Under the pieces are notes generated by a model. That model saw only the letters and a program-made list of their open reading frames with translations, ran no database searches and was not told the DNA's origin. From an uncultured Lachnospiraceae bacterium (GTDB lineage: Bacteria; Bacillota; Clostridia; Lachnospirales; Lachnospiraceae), in the NCBI GenBank assembly GCA_910576975.1, contig CAJTJY010000002.1, positions 43,436 to 107,435 on the forward strand: a stretch of DNA of 64,000 nucleotides. The letters run 5' to 3'. A program made the position numbers and the translations under genes. Shown here piece after piece: positions 61,258 through 64,000 of the stretch (position 1 is its first letter; each line of letters begins with the position of its first letter).

Positions 61258-63105
61258 TTATTTATTTGTTAACTTGTTTTTCACCTTTTTGACAAACCTT
61301 ACAACGCCTTTCCCTTTCTCTTTTCTTTGCATTGTTCTATGCCAAGATTTTAAGTCTGCATACAGTTTTTTCATTCTTCTATCGTCATGCAACTCGCTGG
61401 CTTTCCGATACTCTTTAAAAATCGGCAGAACTTTATCCAAGGTGACCGCCATTGGCTTATTAATTTCTTCAAGATATCCCTGTTGCAAACATGTGTCAAG
61501 AAGCTCCTCTAATCTTTCCACTTTGTGATTCTGAATATAACATTCCATCAACAGTAAGACGCCATTCCTCTTATAGGCATTTCTCTCCACCAAATATTTC
61601 TGATAAGGGCGCGAAATTACCTCGTCCACATATTTCTCCAAATAGGTTTCAGCTCCCCTGTAGTTCTTCCTGTTATAATAAATCACGCCGCAAAAGTAGT
61701 TGAATCCACAATTGCCAAACCCTTCCTTGGATCGAAAATCAAGCAACTCGTCATATTTTCCTGATGTAAACAAGGCTTCATATAAATATACCCTGTCGAG
61801 GTCATTATCCATCAATGCATCTGCGTTTTCAATTAAGTAATTATATTTCGCTTTCTTCAAAATCCTCTTCATAACTGTAAAGCCAACGATGCCCTTGGCT
61901 GCTTTATTACAAAGCTCATATTGGTATCGCAAGAAAGGCTCCCAGTCAATTTTGACAGAGATGGAACGGCACAACGCAATAACGCTGCCAGCCAGCACAT
62001 ACATACGGTTTCCTTTTAAAAGTTCCAGATTCAAGTCAGAATCTGCTCTCATATCCTTTTGATATGTCTCATAGGAATAATCTTCAATAGCGACATACTT
62101 TCCTTTTGCGATGAATTCACCAAACACATATTCCATTACCTCTACAACCCGTTTGGAGACATCATCCATATAAGTAAAGGTCTCTTTGACATGTTCCGGC
62201 CTGCATTTTTTTCCTGAGGGCAAATAGTTGCACACGTCTCTATAATCGACGACGCAGCCGCTGCCCTCTGCATAGTTATAGACTCTGTCAAAATAATCCG
62301 CCCGCACCTGATACATATCTTCATTTTCTACTCCCCTGGCAACTAGCAGCCCTTTGCCACGCAGCGCTACGTCAAGATATGCCGTGGTACACAATGTCAC
62401 CACTGACTCACTGCTGTCTATCAGTTGCTGAAGGTCTTTATGCTCCATCAGAAGCTTCAAATTTGAAGGAAGCTGATGTTTGCATTGGTCTGCGATCAAG
62501 TCATATAAATGAGTAGCGTTTGCATGCGTCATTGCCTGTGGATCGCAACCTTTAAGCCACCTTGGCTTTACGCATACTTCGTAATCTGGGAAAGAACGCG
62601 CAATATTTAAAATCATTTCAGCAACCTGCTCTTTTCCCTTTTTGGCAAATGGAAAGTGACCGCTGTCAATTACCAATATGCGTTTTTCTTGCTTAACAGC
62701 AACGGATGAATCTGTGTCATTTTTCGGCAAGCCGACCGGCATAGAGGCATACGTTTTAATGTTCCTCTCCCCAACATCGCTCAGCGTAAATACAAAGTCA
62801 GCTCCTCTTACCTCGTCAAACTTGGGATTCATATTGCAAAAGGAAAAAATATACTTGTCTTTTTCCCACACTCTGTCCAAAACCTGAACTGGGCAAAAAA
62901 TGCAATCGGCCTTTTTTACAACTTTCTCTGTCATAGATTCCATGGGTTTGATCTGCAATCCCATGTCAAAAAACATTCTGATACTATTGTCATCCATAAA
63001 CACGGCAAACATATCAATCTCATGGCCTCTACGATTAATTTCTCTGACAATATTCTCAATAAACAGATTGGGACCATCTCGTCCTACAACTATTAAAAAT
63101 CTCAT
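61258..63105 (-). CDS. Surface-glycan protein of unknown function, glycosyltransferase-like with helical repeats
   Basis: A 615-residue cytosolic protein. The N-terminal part (MRFLIVVGRDGPNLFIENIV to about residue 310) resembles the GT-B/glycerophosphotransferase fold, with RILVIDSGHFPFAKKGKEQVAEM (landmark VIDSGHFP) and ESVVTLCTTAYLDVALRGKGLLV. The C-terminal part (about 370-600) is helical and TPR-like (DRVYLYEALFTSGKYDELLDF, FNYFCGVIYYNRKNYRGAETYLEKYV landmarks). The end is strongly basic. AAGGACGAAGGAT stands before the ATG. It is 19 bases after the DUF115-like gene. Polymer or protein glycosylation is likely, but the reaction is unknown. Confidence 0.55.
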   Translation of the reverse strand: MRFLIVVGRDGPNLFIENIVREINRRGHEIDMFAVFMDDNSIRMFFDMGLQIKPMESMTEKVVKKADCIFCPVQVLDRVWEKDKYIFSFCNMNPKFDEVRGADFVFTLSDVGERNIKTYASMPVGLPKNDTDSSVAVKQEKRILVIDSGHFPFAKKGKEQVAEMILNIARSFPDYEVCVKPRWLKGCDPQAMTHANATHLYDLIADQCKHQLPSNLKLLMEHKDLQQLIDSSESVVTLCTTAYLDVALRGKGLLVARGVENEDMYQVRADYFDRVYNYAEGSGCVVDYRDVCNYLPSGKKCRPEHVKETFTYMDDVSKRVVEVMEYVFGEFIAKGKYVAIEDYSYETYQKDMRADSDLNLELLKGNRMYVLAGSVIALCRSISVKIDWEPFLRYQYELCNKAAKGIVGFTVMKRILKKAKYNYLIENADALMDNDLDRVYLYEALFTSGKYDELLDFRSKEGFGNCGFNYFCGVIYYNRKNYRGAETYLEKYVDEVISRPYQKYLVERNAYKRNGVLLLMECYIQNHKVERLEELLDTCLQQGYLEEINKPMAVTLDKVLPIFKEYRKASELHDDRRMKKLYADLKSWHRTMQRKEKGKGVVRFVKKVKNKLTNK

Positions 63106-63124
63106 ATCCTTCGTCCTTCCAAAA

Positions 63125-63979
63125 TCATCTACTATTTTTTCGATTCAAAACTTCATCCAAATCTGCCCTTGGAAATACCTCTAGCATCCCGCCCCTGGTG
63201 GCATTATATATTTTTCCCCCATGCGACTCAATATAATCTTTTGCAATCCGGTAACCTTGCTCTGATCTTCCTAAATCCCCTACATTTAACACTTCTCCCG
63301 CCCTCACATAATTACCGACAAAATAGTCAGTTTTCGTCTCTTCATTGGCTTTGACGTTTATCGTATCAACATTTTGGAATCCGCCATAGTTGTGGTCACA
63401 TCCAATCAGATATATTTCACGGAACCCCATAAGCCATGCCAAATTAATCATAACGTAAGTAACCGTTCCACCACTATAAATATAAGTGGCAAGCGGGTTA
63501 AATTTTACTTTCTCTATGGGCTTCATTCCATATGTGATAATATAATGGTTGTCTTTTTCACGGATTGCTTTTTGCATGGTCATGTTGGAGAAGAATTTGG
63601 GATAATCACCTTTCTCCAAAATACTATAATAATTCTGCTTAAACAACAAAGCATCTGTGCAAGCATAATAGTCTGGACGCCATTTTGTCTTGTCGAAAAC
63701 TTTATAAATCTTATTGCTTGCAAAGCATATATCGCCGTTTGCCATTAATCGGTCCAAATCTTCAATCTGCAAGCTCGGCCCATTGCCAAGGATGAAGCAG
63801 CGTTCTCCGAGATGCTTGTCCTTAAATGACAGAATTCTACGCTCATCCTTCCTGTAAATATGAAGGCTATTGAGACATTGGCATAACCATATTTTCGCTT
63901 TCCGCCTTTTTCTATTATTAAAGACGCTTTTCAACACTTCCTTGACAGATTTCTTTAATCGGGATATTTTCAACTTCAT
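63125..63979 (-). CDS. DUF115/MptE-like putative glycosyltransferase
   Basis: A 284-residue protein. A basic N-terminus precedes CFILGNGPSLQIEDLDRLM (about 52-70), the hallmark of the DUF115/6-hydroxymethylpterin-diphosphokinase-MptE-like and GT42-like families. A second motif, LAWLMGFREIYLIGCDHNYG (about 178-197), supports it. Members glycosylate flagellin (Maf proteins) or make surface sugars such as sialic-acid-type residues. No nonulosonate synthesis genes are in the window. The ATG at 63979 has only a modest site (GGAAAAGCGG upstream). The operon probably continues past the window edge. Confidence 0.65.
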   Translation of the reverse strand: MKLKISRLKKSVKEVLKSVFNNRKRRKAKIWLCQCLNSLHIYRKDERRILSFKDKHLGERCFILGNGPSLQIEDLDRLMANGDICFASNKIYKVFDKTKWRPDYYACTDALLFKQNYYSILEKGDYPKFFSNMTMQKAIREKDNHYIITYGMKPIEKVKFNPLATYIYSGGTVTYVMINLAWLMGFREIYLIGCDHNYGGFQNVDTINVKANEETKTDYFVGNYVRAGEVLNVGDLGRSEQGYRIAKDYIESHGGKIYNATRGGMLEVFPRADLDEVLNRKNSR

Positions 63980-64000
63980 TTTGATAATTGCCGCTTTTCC

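Noticed and set aside
1..64000. Search for tRNA, rRNA, CRISPR arrays and riboswitches
   Set aside because: No cloverleaf, rRNA-like sequence, regularly spaced repeat array or known riboswitch leader was recognised by eye; a covariance-model scan would be decisive.

Overview
The window looks like chromosomal DNA of a low-to-moderate GC Firmicute, most probably a gut Lachnospiraceae (Clostridium cluster XIVa). The inference rests on Gram-positive wall enzymes (LytR-CpsA-Psr ligases, Fn3-decorated amidase and glucosaminidase proteins, a lipoprotein amidase), a pyruvate kinase with a C-terminal PEP-utiliser domain, an HtrA with one membrane anchor, AGGAGG-type ribosome sites and an IS66 element. 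The species is not resolvable from the sequence alone. No rRNA, tRNA or CRISPR array was seen.

Layout. 0-4 kb: a palindromic repeat, an AlkD-like DNA repair gene, and an AAA ATPase whose partner gene, a predicted PD-(D/E)XK nuclease, is broken by an amber codon and a frameshift. 4-8 kb: housekeeping genes (amidase lipoprotein, pyruvate kinase, HtrA). 8-24.7 kb: wall and surface glycan genes read leftward (GtrA, two LCP ligases, four glycosyltransferase-type genes including a large polyprenyl-phosphate sugar transferase, a zinc-ribbon miniprotein, and three secreted Fn3 proteins). 25.05-27.89 kb: a complete IS66 element with 16-bp perfect inverted ends and an 8-bp target duplication, inserted inside another palindromic repeat. 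27.9-55.1 kb: a long leftward Wzx/Wzy-type capsule or exopolysaccharide locus. 55.8-64 kb: very large glycosyltransferases, one on the plus strand, and surface-glycan proteins that continue past the window edge.

How the capsule genes fit together. The precursor genes predict UDP-N,N'-diacetylbacillosamine (PglF-, PglE- and PglD-like, then the PglC-like initiating transferase), UDP-N-acetyl-L-fucosamine (CapE, CapF, CapG), UDP-N-acetylmannosaminuronate (WecB- and WecC-like), and UDP-glucuronate/galacturonate (Ugd plus a 4-epimerase). Four GT-B glycosyltransferases would build the repeat unit, a Wzx flippase would export it, a Wzy polymerase would join units, and a Wzz-like protein would set chain length. 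The LCP proteins are candidates for attaching the chain to the wall. An acyltransferase and an asparagine-synthase-like amidotransferase would decorate the polymer.

The most notable signal is a set of three long poly-G tracts (9, 10 and 9 bases on the coding strand) in this AT-rich locus: inside the acyltransferase gene, at codons 5-8 of the amidotransferase-like gene, and at the junction of two acetyltransferase genes. They are positioned like phase-variation switches for polymer decoration. At the junction, one extra G would fuse the two acetyltransferases into one polypeptide. Other items worth a second look are a short plus-strand RNA candidate at 52.7 kb, a dispersed palindromic repeat family, a 165-bp MITE-like element at 61.1 kb, a Wzz protein with a degenerate kinase-like tail, and decayed gene remnants.
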